A program made the translations under genes and the position numbers. The notes under the pieces are model-generated. The model was not told where the DNA came from. It ran no database searches and saw nothing but the letters and a program-made list of their open reading frames with translations. 64,000 nt of DNA, taken from Flavobacterium algicola (GTDB taxonomy: Bacteria; Bacteroidota; Bacteroidia; Flavobacteriales; Flavobacteriaceae). Of the stretch, positions 18,238-26,013 are shown one piece after another. Location: contig NZ_JAJTUT010000003.1 in NCBI RefSeq assembly GCF_022399565.1, positions 620,001 through 684,000 on the forward strand, read 5' to 3'. How positions within the stretch are numbered: the first letter of the stretch is position 1; each line of letters starts with the position of its first letter.

Positions 18238-19404
18238 ATGAAAAAAACAATACTAGCATTCACTGTTCTTTTGTGCAGTAGCCTGCAGGCACAAGTAGTA
18301 GTTTGGAACCTTAAAAGTTTGGATAAAGCAAAAGTTGCCAATACAGAGGAAATTCGAACCATAGTTAAAACCGCTGATAAGAAATTAGGAGAAGCGATCA
18401 CTACAGTTGTCGATAAAGAAATGACGCCTTCTAGCGGAGACAAGCATGATTACATGAGCATAGGGCGCTACTGGTGGCCCGATCCGACCAAAGCAGATGG
18501 CTTACCTTACATCAGGAAAGATGGTGTATCAAACCCTGAGATTGAAAAATTAGACCGTTACCCACTTGGTGATTTTGCCAAAAGTGTAGAAATTCTTTCT
18601 CTAGCGTATTACATCACGTCAGACGAAAAATATGCTCAAAAAGCAGTAGAAAATTTACGTATATGGTTTTTTAATGAGGGCACTAAAATGAATCCGAATA
18701 TGAATTATGGACAAACAATTCCTGGTATTCGTAACGGATTGGGTAGAGGTGAAGGCGTTTTGGATACCTATTCTTTTTTAGAAATGCTGGATGGCGTTGA
18801 ACTGCTTAAAAAATCAAAGTCATTTACATCTGCTGATCAAATTGCAGTGAAGGAATGGTTTACAGCTTATGTCAATTGGTTGCTAACAGCGCCTGTAGCC
18901 AAAGAAGAGCAAGAAGCAAAAAACAATCATGGTACAGCATTTGATATTCAGCTAGCCCGTTACGCACTATTTATAGGTAACGAAGATCTAACAAGAAAAA
19001 TAGTTTCAGATTTTCCACAAAATAGATTGTTTAGCCAAATTCAGCCCGATGGCTCGCAGCCGTTAGAGCTGGAGAGAACGACCGCTTTTGGTTATTCGAC
19101 CTTTAATTTGACCCACTTTTTGGACATGCGACAAATAGGTTTATTAGTTGATATAGATTTGCTAGATGCTAAGTCAGAAGACGGAAGAAGCATTTTTAAA
19201 GCAATCGATTTTTTAGTACCTTTTACAGGAAAGTCTCAATCGGCTTTTCCGTATAAACAGATTAAAGATTGGGAAGAGGTACAAGAAAAACTATACTGGC
19301 AATTGTATCGAGTTGATCAAATGGTGTCAAAACCAAAATACAAGAAGTACTATCAAACAAAATTAAAAACGGCTAAGAAGAATACCGATTCTATTTTATA
19401 CTAA
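18238..19404 (+). CDS. secreted alginate lyase-family protein
   Basis: A 388-residue protein with a signal peptide (MKKTILAFTVLLCSSLQAQ, cleavage after Ala18 or Gln19). It has the (alpha/alpha)n barrel sequence of the Alginate_lyase family (PF05426-like, as in polysaccharide lyase families 5 and 38): GRYWWPDPTKADGLPYIRKDG at about 76-96, NNHGTAFDIQLARYALF with the Asn-His pair at 230-231, and QPDGSQPLELERTTAFGYS at 269-287 with Arg280 and Tyr286 as likely catalytic residues. It would cleave uronate-containing polysaccharides (alginate or glucuronan) by beta-elimination in the periplasm. There is no SusC/SusD pair or other CAZyme beside it, so it is not part of a full utilization locus. Confidence 0.8.
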   Translation: MKKTILAFTVLLCSSLQAQVVVWNLKSLDKAKVANTEEIRTIVKTADKKLGEAITTVVDKEMTPSSGDKHDYMSIGRYWWPDPTKADGLPYIRKDGVSNPEIEKLDRYPLGDFAKSVEILSLAYYITSDEKYAQKAVENLRIWFFNEGTKMNPNMNYGQTIPGIRNGLGRGEGVLDTYSFLEMLDGVELLKKSKSFTSADQIAVKEWFTAYVNWLLTAPVAKEEQEAKNNHGTAFDIQLARYALFIGNEDLTRKIVSDFPQNRLFSQIQPDGSQPLELERTTAFGYSTFNLTHFLDMRQIGLLVDIDLLDAKSEDGRSIFKAIDFLVPFTGKSQSAFPYKQIKDWEEVQEKLYWQLYRVDQMVSKPKYKKYYQTKLKTAKKNTDSILY

Positions 19405-19446
19405 AAAAAGCAAAGCCCCGAAATTTTCGGGGCTTTGCTTTTTTTA
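19403..19446. terminator. bidirectional rho-independent terminator
   Basis: A long stem GCAAAGCCCCGAAA with TTTTCGGGGCTTTGC, flanked by A7 and T7, lies between the convergent lyase and lipoprotein genes. It overlaps the stop codons of both (19402-19404 and 19444-19446). Confidence 0.9.
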
Positions 19447-20265
19447 ATCAATTACTAAAGAACGAATTGTTTTTCCGGTGTAATCGTCTTCGCTATCGGA
19501 GTAGAAATAGAAATAGGCTTTTTGAGAATCAATTGTGTATTTATAGTTTCTTAAGGTCGTAGTAGTACTGCTTGATTTGGTGTAATCAGTGCCGTATTTT
19601 GCAATTACCTGCGTCATTGTCGCAGTAGCAAGGTCTAATTTCCATTCGTTTCCAATTTCGTAAGGATACTTGGTGTAGTAGACTTTTGTAATTCCATCCG
19701 TTTGCAAGGCATAAAAGTTGCTAGTATTTACTTTGGCAACTGTAACAAGCTTGGAACTTTTGATTACAATAAAACTAATTCCTTTGGAAGGATATTCCCA
19801 GTTTTCGACTGGAGTAGTTCCGGCTAAGTCCGTTTTTACTTCAGCTTCACCGAGCAATCTTAGGATTTTATCTGAAGTATCAACATTAATGGTGATTCCT
19901 TCTGCCGTTTTGAAATTTAAAATTCCATGTGATGCAAAATTCACGTCAACAGATTTTGTTTTAGTAGATGAATTATTCTTTAGTTCTGCGTAAACTACTG
20001 CCGAAGTTGGAGCAGTACTTGATACTTCATAGGTCGTAGTTGACAGTTTGGTGATTTTAATTTTACTGTTGGAAGACGTTAAATTCACATCTGTATATCC
20101 TGTTCCATCAACTGTAATAGTGATTGGTTGGTCGATAAAAACATCTGTTTTATTAGTTGTCATGGCGGTAAATGTCACCTCTGGGGCAGCATCTTCGCCA
20201 GAAGAACAAGAGGCTAAAAAAAGTACTGCTAGACCTAGCGAGAGCAATCGATTGGTAATTTTCAT
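19444..20265 (-). CDS. lipoprotein with Ig-like N-terminal region
   Basis: A 273-residue protein with lipobox FLASC (Cys20). The N-terminal part of the mature chain (about 30-110) looks like a bacterial Ig-like beta-sandwich: TNKTDVFIDQPITITVDGTGYTDV and alternating Ser/Thr-rich strands. The C-terminal ~150 residues are beta-rich with many Tyr and no motif I recognise. It is probably surface- or periplasm-exposed. It converges on the alginate-lyase gene and the two share a terminator, but there is no evidence of a shared role. Confidence 0.7.
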   Translation of the reverse strand: MKITNRLLSLGLAVLFLASCSSGEDAAPEVTFTAMTTNKTDVFIDQPITITVDGTGYTDVNLTSSNSKIKITKLSTTTYEVSSTAPTSAVVYAELKNNSSTKTKSVDVNFASHGILNFKTAEGITINVDTSDKILRLLGEAEVKTDLAGTTPVENWEYPSKGISFIVIKSSKLVTVAKVNTSNFYALQTDGITKVYYTKYPYEIGNEWKLDLATATMTQVIAKYGTDYTKSSSTTTTLRNYKYTIDSQKAYFYFYSDSEDDYTGKTIRSLVID

Positions 20266-20400
20266 TTTTAGGGGTTGTGGTTAATAGTGTTGTAAACGTA
20301 CTTTCTTTATAAGGGAGATACAATACCCACTTTTGGTGATATTAACAAGTTTATTCAGGTGACTAAATGTGTGGTTGTTTTGAAAATAAGAATGTAATAG

Positions 20401-20503
20401 ATAGCCCTAATTGAGGCGTTATCCTCATAGTCCTAAACGGTACGTGATGGATGAAAATGAGGTAATCTGGGACGGAGAGATATAGCCGAAAGTAGGAGGG
20501 ATC
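20401..20503 (+). repeat. probable degenerate copy D of the dispersed repeat
   Basis: TAGCCCTAATTGAGGCGTTA, then TCCTC near the left end and GAGATATAGCCGAAAGTAGG near the right end match the framework of copies A-C (TAGCCC...GGCATCCTT...AAGATATAG). No strong central hairpin remains. It lies in the gap 20266-20634, which otherwise holds only the regulatory site at 20559. Confidence 0.45.
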
Positions 20504-20558
20504 GTTGTTTTGAAAATGAATTCGTTCTGCTCCTAATAATGGCTAGCAAATGTGATAC

Positions 20559-20601
20559 TGACATTTATCATGTTTTAAACGGAGTTGATTATCGAAATTT
20601 G
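20559..20601 (+). promoter_or_regulatory. Fnr-type operator plus -7 box for the 602-residue protein gene
   Basis: TGACATTTATCA (20559-20570) is the exact reverse complement of the operator core upstream of ccoS. A -7-like GAAATTTG ends at 20601, 36.5 bp from the palindrome centre, the same distance as at the other three sites. The predicted transcription start is near 20606, which argues for translation from the ATG at 20635 rather than 20611. Confidence 0.7.
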
Positions 20602-20634
20602 TTCCGCTAAATGATTAATTTAAATATAGAACGA

Positions 20635-22443
20635 ATGATAAATACTAAATCTCCTCACAGTTTTCACATTCCAGTTATGGGTTTGGGTTATACTATTGAT
20701 AGCCCGATTCGGGTAGCACATTACGGAATTTCATCAGTGGTTTCTATTGTCGATGATGATTTAATCGAAAAGATGAATCGTCACTACAGTCAGAAATTCA
20801 ATTTGAAATACAAAGAGATTACTCAAAAAATGCAGGATTATCGTGCCGAGAGGGTAACGGCATATTTGAATCTGATGGATACAATTGTAAAGCAAAAATT
20901 CAATGACTTTAAACAAGATTTGGCCGAAAGTAAAGTAGTTTTGACCAATTATTTGGATATGTTGCCACAAACATCTGACTTGAAAATTGGACTTCAAAAC
21001 CTGATGGATGAGGGAAAAGATGCCATTATAAATTATCTCGAAAACCATTTGACTCCCGGTGCGATTGATGTAAATATCATGACCAAAGTTGATAAGGATA
21101 ATTTTGATAAAGATGAGCAACTGCCAATAGAATTTAACGATGCGCATGCTTCATTGCGTGGTTTTGCAAACAGCAATTTGTCTTCATCAGTGATTTTATC
21201 TGCAGGTATGAACCCTAGATTATACAGCTATTTTGAGAATTTTGATTGTTTTTATCCGAATGAGAAAGATGAATTAGGAAAAAAAATAGTTTTGAAGGTA
21301 AGTGATTTTCGATCGGCTATGATTCAAGGAAATTTTTTGGCCAAAAAAGGATTATGGGTTTCTGAATACCGTATTGAATCGGGCTTAAATTGTGGTGGAC
21401 ATGCATTTGCTACTGAAGGTTTACTGCTAGGACCCATTTTGGAGGAATTTAAAGAAAAGAAATCGCAGCTGATTCAATCTGCACACGAACTGATGGTGAA
21501 AGCCTTGACTATAAAAGGTAAGCATTTTCCAGATCAGCCGTTAGAACTTTTGATTACTGCTCAAGGTGGAGTAGGAACGGCTCAAGAACATGATTTTTTA
21601 CTGGAGCAGTACCAATTGGATTCTATTGGCTGGGGATCTCCATTTCTATTAGTTCCTGAGGCGACTTCTGTAGATCCTGAAACAAGATTATTGCTAGCGA
21701 AAGCGAAAGAGTCTGATTTTTATCTAAGTAATATTTCGCCATTAGGAATTCCGTTTAATGCGGTCAAAGGAACTACAAATGAGTTTTACAAGCAAAAACG
21801 CATCGATGAAGAAGTGGCAGGAAGTTCTTGCCCAAAAAAGTTCTTGGCATTGAGCAAAGAATACGGTGCAAAAGGCATGTGTTCGGCATCAAAAAAGTAC
21901 CAAGATTTAAAATTAGAAGAATTAGAAGCTCAAAAGGAAAGCTTATCTCCAGAAACGTTTGAAAAACGTAAAATAACAATTACAGATAAATCCTGCTTGT
22001 GTGTAGGACTTGCTAATGCTTCGTACCTTGAAAATGATATTGCCATCAAGGGACAAAAACAAGGAGTAGTTGTATGTCCTGGACCAAACCTTGCTTATTT
22101 TGATCATGAAGTCTCATTACATGATATGGTTGGACATATATATGGGCATACTTCTGTATTGACCGAACCTAATCGTCCAAACTTATTTATCAATGAATTA
22201 AAGATGTACGTTGATTATTTACGAAATGAAATTGCTGATTTTTCTGAAACAATTTCTGCTGGACAGGTAAAAAAATGGAAAACATTTAAGCAGAATATGC
22301 TTAGTGGCGTTCAGTACTACCAGGATTTGTTTAAGAATGCTAGTGTATTACCAGAGAATAATAAGCAAACGATACAACAATTGTATTTCTACGAAGGACT
22401 TTTGCAAGAAATTGAAATTCCAGAACTAGCGCAAGCATCTTAG
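20635..22443 (+). CDS. uncharacterised cytoplasmic protein in the predicted Fnr regulon
   Basis: A 602-residue protein with start at 20635 (an in-frame ATG at 20611 is only about 5 nt past the predicted transcript start). There is no signal peptide or membrane segment. The start reads HIPVMGLGYTIDSPIRVAHYGISSV. The middle contains LLITAQGGVGTAQEHDFLL, then GWGSPFLLVPEATSV, a phosphate-binding-like GGVGT stretch that vaguely recalls FMN-binding TIM barrels. The last third has conserved-looking cysteines (SSCPKKF, GMCSASKKY, KSCLCVGLANASYL, VVCPGPNLAYFDHE). I cannot name a family. Its Fnr-type operator and position next to fnr and the cbb3 genes suggest a role in low-oxygen metabolism. A flavin or Fe-S enzyme is speculation. 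Confidence 0.75.
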   Translation: MINTKSPHSFHIPVMGLGYTIDSPIRVAHYGISSVVSIVDDDLIEKMNRHYSQKFNLKYKEITQKMQDYRAERVTAYLNLMDTIVKQKFNDFKQDLAESKVVLTNYLDMLPQTSDLKIGLQNLMDEGKDAIINYLENHLTPGAIDVNIMTKVDKDNFDKDEQLPIEFNDAHASLRGFANSNLSSSVILSAGMNPRLYSYFENFDCFYPNEKDELGKKIVLKVSDFRSAMIQGNFLAKKGLWVSEYRIESGLNCGGHAFATEGLLLGPILEEFKEKKSQLIQSAHELMVKALTIKGKHFPDQPLELLITAQGGVGTAQEHDFLLEQYQLDSIGWGSPFLLVPEATSVDPETRLLLAKAKESDFYLSNISPLGIPFNAVKGTTNEFYKQKRIDEEVAGSSCPKKFLALSKEYGAKGMCSASKKYQDLKLEELEAQKESLSPETFEKRKITITDKSCLCVGLANASYLENDIAIKGQKQGVVVCPGPNLAYFDHEVSLHDMVGHIYGHTSVLTEPNRPNLFINELKMYVDYLRNEIADFSETISAGQVKKWKTFKQNMLSGVQYYQDLFKNASVLPENNKQTIQQLYFYEGLLQEIEIPELAQAS

Positions 22444-22467
22444 TAGCAACGATACAGAAATAAAAAG

Positions 22468-22530
22468 CCATTAAAAAATAAGGTAATTGAGCATAAAACT
22501 GCTCAGCATGCTTATTTTTTAATGGTTTTT
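22468..22530. terminator. bidirectional terminator between convergent genes
   Basis: CCATTAAAAAATAAG (22468-22482) pairs with CTTATTTTTTAATGG (22511-22525), with a smaller GAGC/GCTC stem inside the loop and T7 after it. It separates the 602-residue protein gene and fnr. Confidence 0.8.
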
Positions 22531-22551
22531 TTATATAAAGCAAATCATAAT

Positions 22552-23232
22552 TTAATCGGCCATTTTTTGTAACCCTTTCAAATCTTTTAGAATAATTTTT
22601 TTACCATCTAATTCTATTAAATTTAATTTTTTAAAATCGGATAATAGTCGAATGCAACTTTCGGTAGCAGTACCTATCATTCCGCCAAGTTCATCTCGAG
22701 ACAGCTGAATGTGTAGTGATCCATCGTCATTTTTTCCAAATTGTGATTCTAGATAGAGTAATGTCTCTGCTAATCTTGCTTTTACAGATTTTTGAGCCAT
22801 AGAGACTGTATGATCATCTGCATCTTTTAAATCTCCGCAAATGCTTTTCATTACATTCATTGAGAACTTATTATTATTATCAAAGAAGCCTAAGATTTCG
22901 GTTTTTGGAATAAAACAAACTTCCATATCCTCTAGTGCAACTGCACTCAAATTAGCTGGCTCATCACTTATCATGGAGCGTTGTCCCAATAATTCACCTG
23001 GTTTCATTAATTTGACAATTTGATCTTTACCATTGGCACTTAGTTTGGATAATTTACAAACGCCGGCCTTTATACAATAAATTCCATTGACAGCTTCACC
23101 CTCTTCAAATAAAAGTTGTCCTTTTTTAACACTATAAGATGTTTTGCAGTCAGCAATTTGCAAAAGTTCATTTTTATTCAACGCCTTAAGGGAGCTGAAT
23201 TCTCTAACGATACATTGTTCACATTTGCTCAT
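22552..23232 (-). CDS. Crp/Fnr family transcriptional regulator
   Basis: A 226-residue protein. The cNMP-binding-like beta-roll spans about residues 20-140 (KKGQLLFEEGEAVNGIYCIKAG, then MKPGELLGQRSMI). A long dimerisation helix and a winged HTH (about 150-215) follow. The recognition helix reads TATESCIRLLSDF: the Glu and Arg that read TGA in Crp/Fnr proteins are kept. Cysteines at 4, 7 and 29 in the N-terminus, plus others, could hold an oxygen-labile Fe-S cluster as in Fnr, but spacing differs from E. coli and this is unproven. It is divergent from ccoI, and the operator at 23275-23290 lies between them. It is the likely regulator of the cbb3 and hemN promoters. Confidence 0.88.
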   Translation of the reverse strand: MSKCEQCIVREFSSLKALNKNELLQIADCKTSYSVKKGQLLFEEGEAVNGIYCIKAGVCKLSKLSANGKDQIVKLMKPGELLGQRSMISDEPANLSAVALEDMEVCFIPKTEILGFFDNNNKFSMNVMKSICGDLKDADDHTVSMAQKSVKARLAETLLYLESQFGKNDDGSLHIQLSRDELGGMIGTATESCIRLLSDFKKLNLIELDGKKIILKDLKGLQKMAD

Positions 23233-23258
23233 TACCTGGTGTTTTATTGTTTGATTCT

Positions 23259-23266
23259 CAAAATTA
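23259..23266 (-). promoter_or_regulatory. candidate -7 box of the fnr-type gene
   Basis: The minus strand reads TAATTTTG, a full TAnnTTTG match, ending 26 bp before the start codon. The operator 23275-23290 would lie over the -33 region of this promoter, a position expected for repression. Confidence 0.45.
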
Positions 23267-23274
23267 ACAATTTA

Positions 23275-23319
23275 TATGACAAATGTCATAGTTTGCACAA
23301 CAATCATTGAGGAACTTTG
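23275..23319 (+). promoter_or_regulatory. Fnr-type operator plus -7 box for ccoI
   Basis: The perfect 16-bp palindrome TATGACAAATGTCATA is at 23275-23290. A -7-like GAACTTTG is at 23312-23319. Its last base is 36.5 bp from the palindrome centre, so the operator would sit near -41.5, the class II activation position of Fnr/Crp proteins. Confidence 0.8.
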
Positions 23320-23340
23320 CAGCAGGTAAATGAGTAAATT

Positions 23341-25734
23341 ATGGATACATTAAATTGTTTCCATTGTGGATTAGAGATTATAAAAGAAGATGAGATTGTT
23401 TTTGATGATAAAAGTTTTTGTTGCAGCGGTTGTAAAACCGTGTACGAAATCTTTTCTGTCAATGATATGACCTGCTATTATGATTTTGAAAATTCCCCTG
23501 GAGCAACCCCCTTAGACATTCAAGGCAAGTATGACTTTTTGGACAATGACCAAATCGTTTCTAAATTATTAGAATTTGAAGAAGACCAAACCGCAATCGT
23601 TTCACTGAGTATTCCGCATATTCATTGTAGCTCCTGTATTTGGATTCTAGAGAACTTACAAAGATTAGAAAAAGGAATTAACAGTTCACAAGTTAATTTC
23701 AATCAAAAAACAGTACGTATAGTTTACGATAAAACTGCTGTAAGTTTAAAATCCATTGTGCTTTTACTAAGTAGAATAGGTTATGAGCCCTACATAACTC
23801 TTGAGAATTATGAGACAGGAGAGAATAATATAGACAGAAGTTTGACCTACAAGTTAGGGGTAGCATTCTTTTGTTTCGGAAATATAATGTTACTTTCTTT
23901 TCCAGAATATTTCGAATTAGGAGAATTTTGGCTAGATACCTATAAACCTTTCTTTAGAGGGTTAATTTTTGTATTGTCTTTGCCTTCCTTTTTATATTCT
24001 GCAAGTGGCTATTATGTTTCAGCTTATAAAAGTATCAAATCAGGTTTGCTTAATATCGATGTCCCTATTGCACTTGGAATCATTGTTATGTTTGTGCGTA
24101 GCGCAGTCGATATTGGTTTTGACTACGGATCTGGCTTTTTTGATAGCTTAACTGGACTAATATTCTTTATGCTTTTGGGGAAATCATTCCAAATGAAGAC
24201 TTATAAGTTTTTGAATTTTGAAAGAGATTTTAAATCTTATTTTCCGATTGCGATAACTAAAATAGGAGAGGGACTTAAAGAGGAAAATATCCCAGTATAT
24301 GAAATAGAAAAAGGTGACCGTCTTTTAATTCGAAATCAAGAGTTAATTCCGGTGGACGGATTATTGATGAGCGAGAGTGCTTCTATTGATTACAGTTTTG
24401 TGACAGGAGAAGCTGTTCCTGTAACAAAAAAAGTAGGCGATAAAATTTTTGCAGGTGGAAAGCAAATGGGGAAAGTAATCGAAATGCAGGTTTTACATTC
24501 TGTCTCTCAAAGTTATTTAACGCAACTGTGGAGTAATGATGTTTTTCAGAAAACGGTAGATCAAAGACATAAGAGTATTACTGATACTATTAGCCGATAT
24601 TTCACCCCTTTATTACTACTGATCGCGTTTGCATCCTTTGGTTATTGGATATTTATTGATACCAAAACGGCATTCAATGTCTTTACAGCGGTGTTGATTG
24701 TGGCCTGTCCTTGTGCTTTGGCTTTGACCGCACCTTTCACAGTGGGTAATATTCTACGCATTGTGGGCAAGCAAAAGTTTTATCTCAAAAATGCTTTGGT
24801 GATTGAACAACTAGCTGCGGTCGACACAATAGTATTCGATAAAACAGGAACGATTACAACCAATAAAAAAGCAGCTATTACCTATCATGGTCAAGTAGCT
24901 ACTAGTGATCAACTAGATTTAATAAAAAACGGGCTACGAGCTTCTAACCATCCTTTAAGTCGAATGTTGTATGAATCGTTACCTGAGAATAAAATCCTTA
25001 AGGTTGATAATTTTGAAGAAGTAGTAGGAAAAGGGATTCAGGTAACCATGAAAGGAATTTTAGTTAAAATGGGATCGGCCGCTTTTTGTGAGCTAAATTC
25101 GATTGAGGAAAGTCAAAATTCGATTAAATATACTTCAGTCCATATTCAAATTGATGGTCACTATCTAGGTTATTATGAATTTAAAAATCAGTATCGTGAT
25201 GGATTGGAAAAACTTTTTGTGAATTTAAAATCCAAATATGAATTAAAAGTTCTCTCGGGAGACAATGAAGGAGAAAGAGCAACTTTGGAAAATCTTTTAC
25301 CGAAAGGTACCGAATTAATTTTTAATCAAAAACCAGACGAAAAGCTTCAGTTTATTAAAAAATTGCAAGATTTGGGTAAAAATGTGATGATGGTAGGGGA
25401 TGGACTTAACGATGCAGGTGCTTTGGCACAAAGCAATATCGGAATTTCAATTTCTGAAAATGTGAACGTTTTCTCTCCCGCTTGTGATGGAATTCTCGAA
25501 GCTAATGAATTTAAGAAATTGAATTACTTTTTAAAATTATCAAAAAAATCAATGTTGGTAATCAAAATGAGTTTTGGTCTGTCATTACTCTACAATGTTG
25601 TAGGTCTCTCATTTGCAGTTACAGGTAATTTACTGCCGCTTGTTGGGGCTATCTTGATGCCGTTGAGCACAATTACAATTGTAAGCTTCGTAACTGTGAT
25701 GACCAACTACTATGCGAAGAAAACCAAGCGGTAA
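23341..25734 (+). CDS. ccoI: cbb3 oxidase copper-transporting P-type ATPase
   Basis: A 797-residue P1B ATPase (CcoI/FixI type) that supplies copper for cbb3 oxidase assembly. An N-terminal Cys cluster (CFHCG...CCSGCKTVYE, the FixI-type extra metal domain) is followed by an HMA domain with CSSC (in HIHCSSCIW), then the membrane helices. The transport motif CPC is at about residue 457 (ACPCALALTAPF), the phosphorylated DKTGT at about 500, and the hinge GDGLNDAGALAQ at about 690. It is the first gene of the cco block, under an Fnr-type site, with ccoS 85 bp downstream behind a second site. Confidence 0.93.
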   Translation: MDTLNCFHCGLEIIKEDEIVFDDKSFCCSGCKTVYEIFSVNDMTCYYDFENSPGATPLDIQGKYDFLDNDQIVSKLLEFEEDQTAIVSLSIPHIHCSSCIWILENLQRLEKGINSSQVNFNQKTVRIVYDKTAVSLKSIVLLLSRIGYEPYITLENYETGENNIDRSLTYKLGVAFFCFGNIMLLSFPEYFELGEFWLDTYKPFFRGLIFVLSLPSFLYSASGYYVSAYKSIKSGLLNIDVPIALGIIVMFVRSAVDIGFDYGSGFFDSLTGLIFFMLLGKSFQMKTYKFLNFERDFKSYFPIAITKIGEGLKEENIPVYEIEKGDRLLIRNQELIPVDGLLMSESASIDYSFVTGEAVPVTKKVGDKIFAGGKQMGKVIEMQVLHSVSQSYLTQLWSNDVFQKTVDQRHKSITDTISRYFTPLLLLIAFASFGYWIFIDTKTAFNVFTAVLIVACPCALALTAPFTVGNILRIVGKQKFYLKNALVIEQLAAVDTIVFDKTGTITTNKKAAITYHGQVATSDQLDLIKNGLRASNHPLSRMLYESLPENKILKVDNFEEVVGKGIQVTMKGILVKMGSAAFCELNSIEESQNSIKYTSVHIQIDGHYLGYYEFKNQYRDGLEKLFVNLKSKYELKVLSGDNEGERATLENLLPKGTELIFNQKPDEKLQFIKKLQDLGKNVMMVGDGLNDAGALAQSNIGISISENVNVFSPACDGILEANEFKKLNYFLKLSKKSMLVIKMSFGLSLLYNVVGLSFAVTGNLLPLVGAILMPLSTITIVSFVTVMTNYYAKKTKR

Positions 25735-25756
25735 ATTTTAGTTCTTTTTTATGAAG

Positions 25757-25801
25757 TATGATAAATGTCATATTTAATACAAGGGACAAAGTCTAATTTT
25801 G
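25757..25801 (+). promoter_or_regulatory. Fnr-type operator plus -7 box for ccoS-ccoNO
   Basis: TATGATAAATGTCATA is at 25757-25772 and TAATTTTG (exact -7 match) at 25794-25801. The centre-to-box-end distance is 36.5 bp, the same as at the other three sites. The predicted start of transcription is about 14 nt before the ccoS ATG. It gives the oxidase genes a promoter separate from ccoI. Confidence 0.82.
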
Positions 25802-25819
25802 TTAACACAAATTTAAGGT

Positions 25820-26011
25820 ATGAGTGTCATTTATATATTAATCTCCATCAGTATAATTATCGCTATTGGTTTCTTTATTGCGTTTATACGTGCGGTAAAA
25901 ACAGGCCAGTATGATGATGATTACACACCCTCTGTCAGAATGCTCTTTGACGACGAACTAAAAGTTGAAAATCCAAAACCAAAACAAATAACAGAAGAAA
26001 AACAAAATTAA
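25820..26011 (+). CDS. ccoS: cbb3-type cytochrome oxidase assembly protein CcoS
   Basis: A 63-residue protein with one N-terminal membrane helix (about residues 3-24) followed by a short acidic and polar tail containing KTGQYDDDYTPSVRMLFDDE. Helix, then F-x-x-A-x-x-x-GQ(Y/F)DD, is the CcoS signature. It is needed for heme and copper insertion into cbb3 oxidase. It lies between ccoI and ccoNO with a 2-bp gap to the latter, as in related genomes. Confidence 0.92.
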   Translation: MSVIYILISISIIIAIGFFIAFIRAVKTGQYDDDYTPSVRMLFDDELKVENPKPKQITEEKQN

Positions 26012-26013
26012 TT

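Noticed and set aside
23275..23290. Class II activation of the fnr-type gene by the same site
   Set aside because: No TAnnTTTG box lies 36.5 bp from the palindrome centre on the minus strand; the available box is at 23.5 bp.
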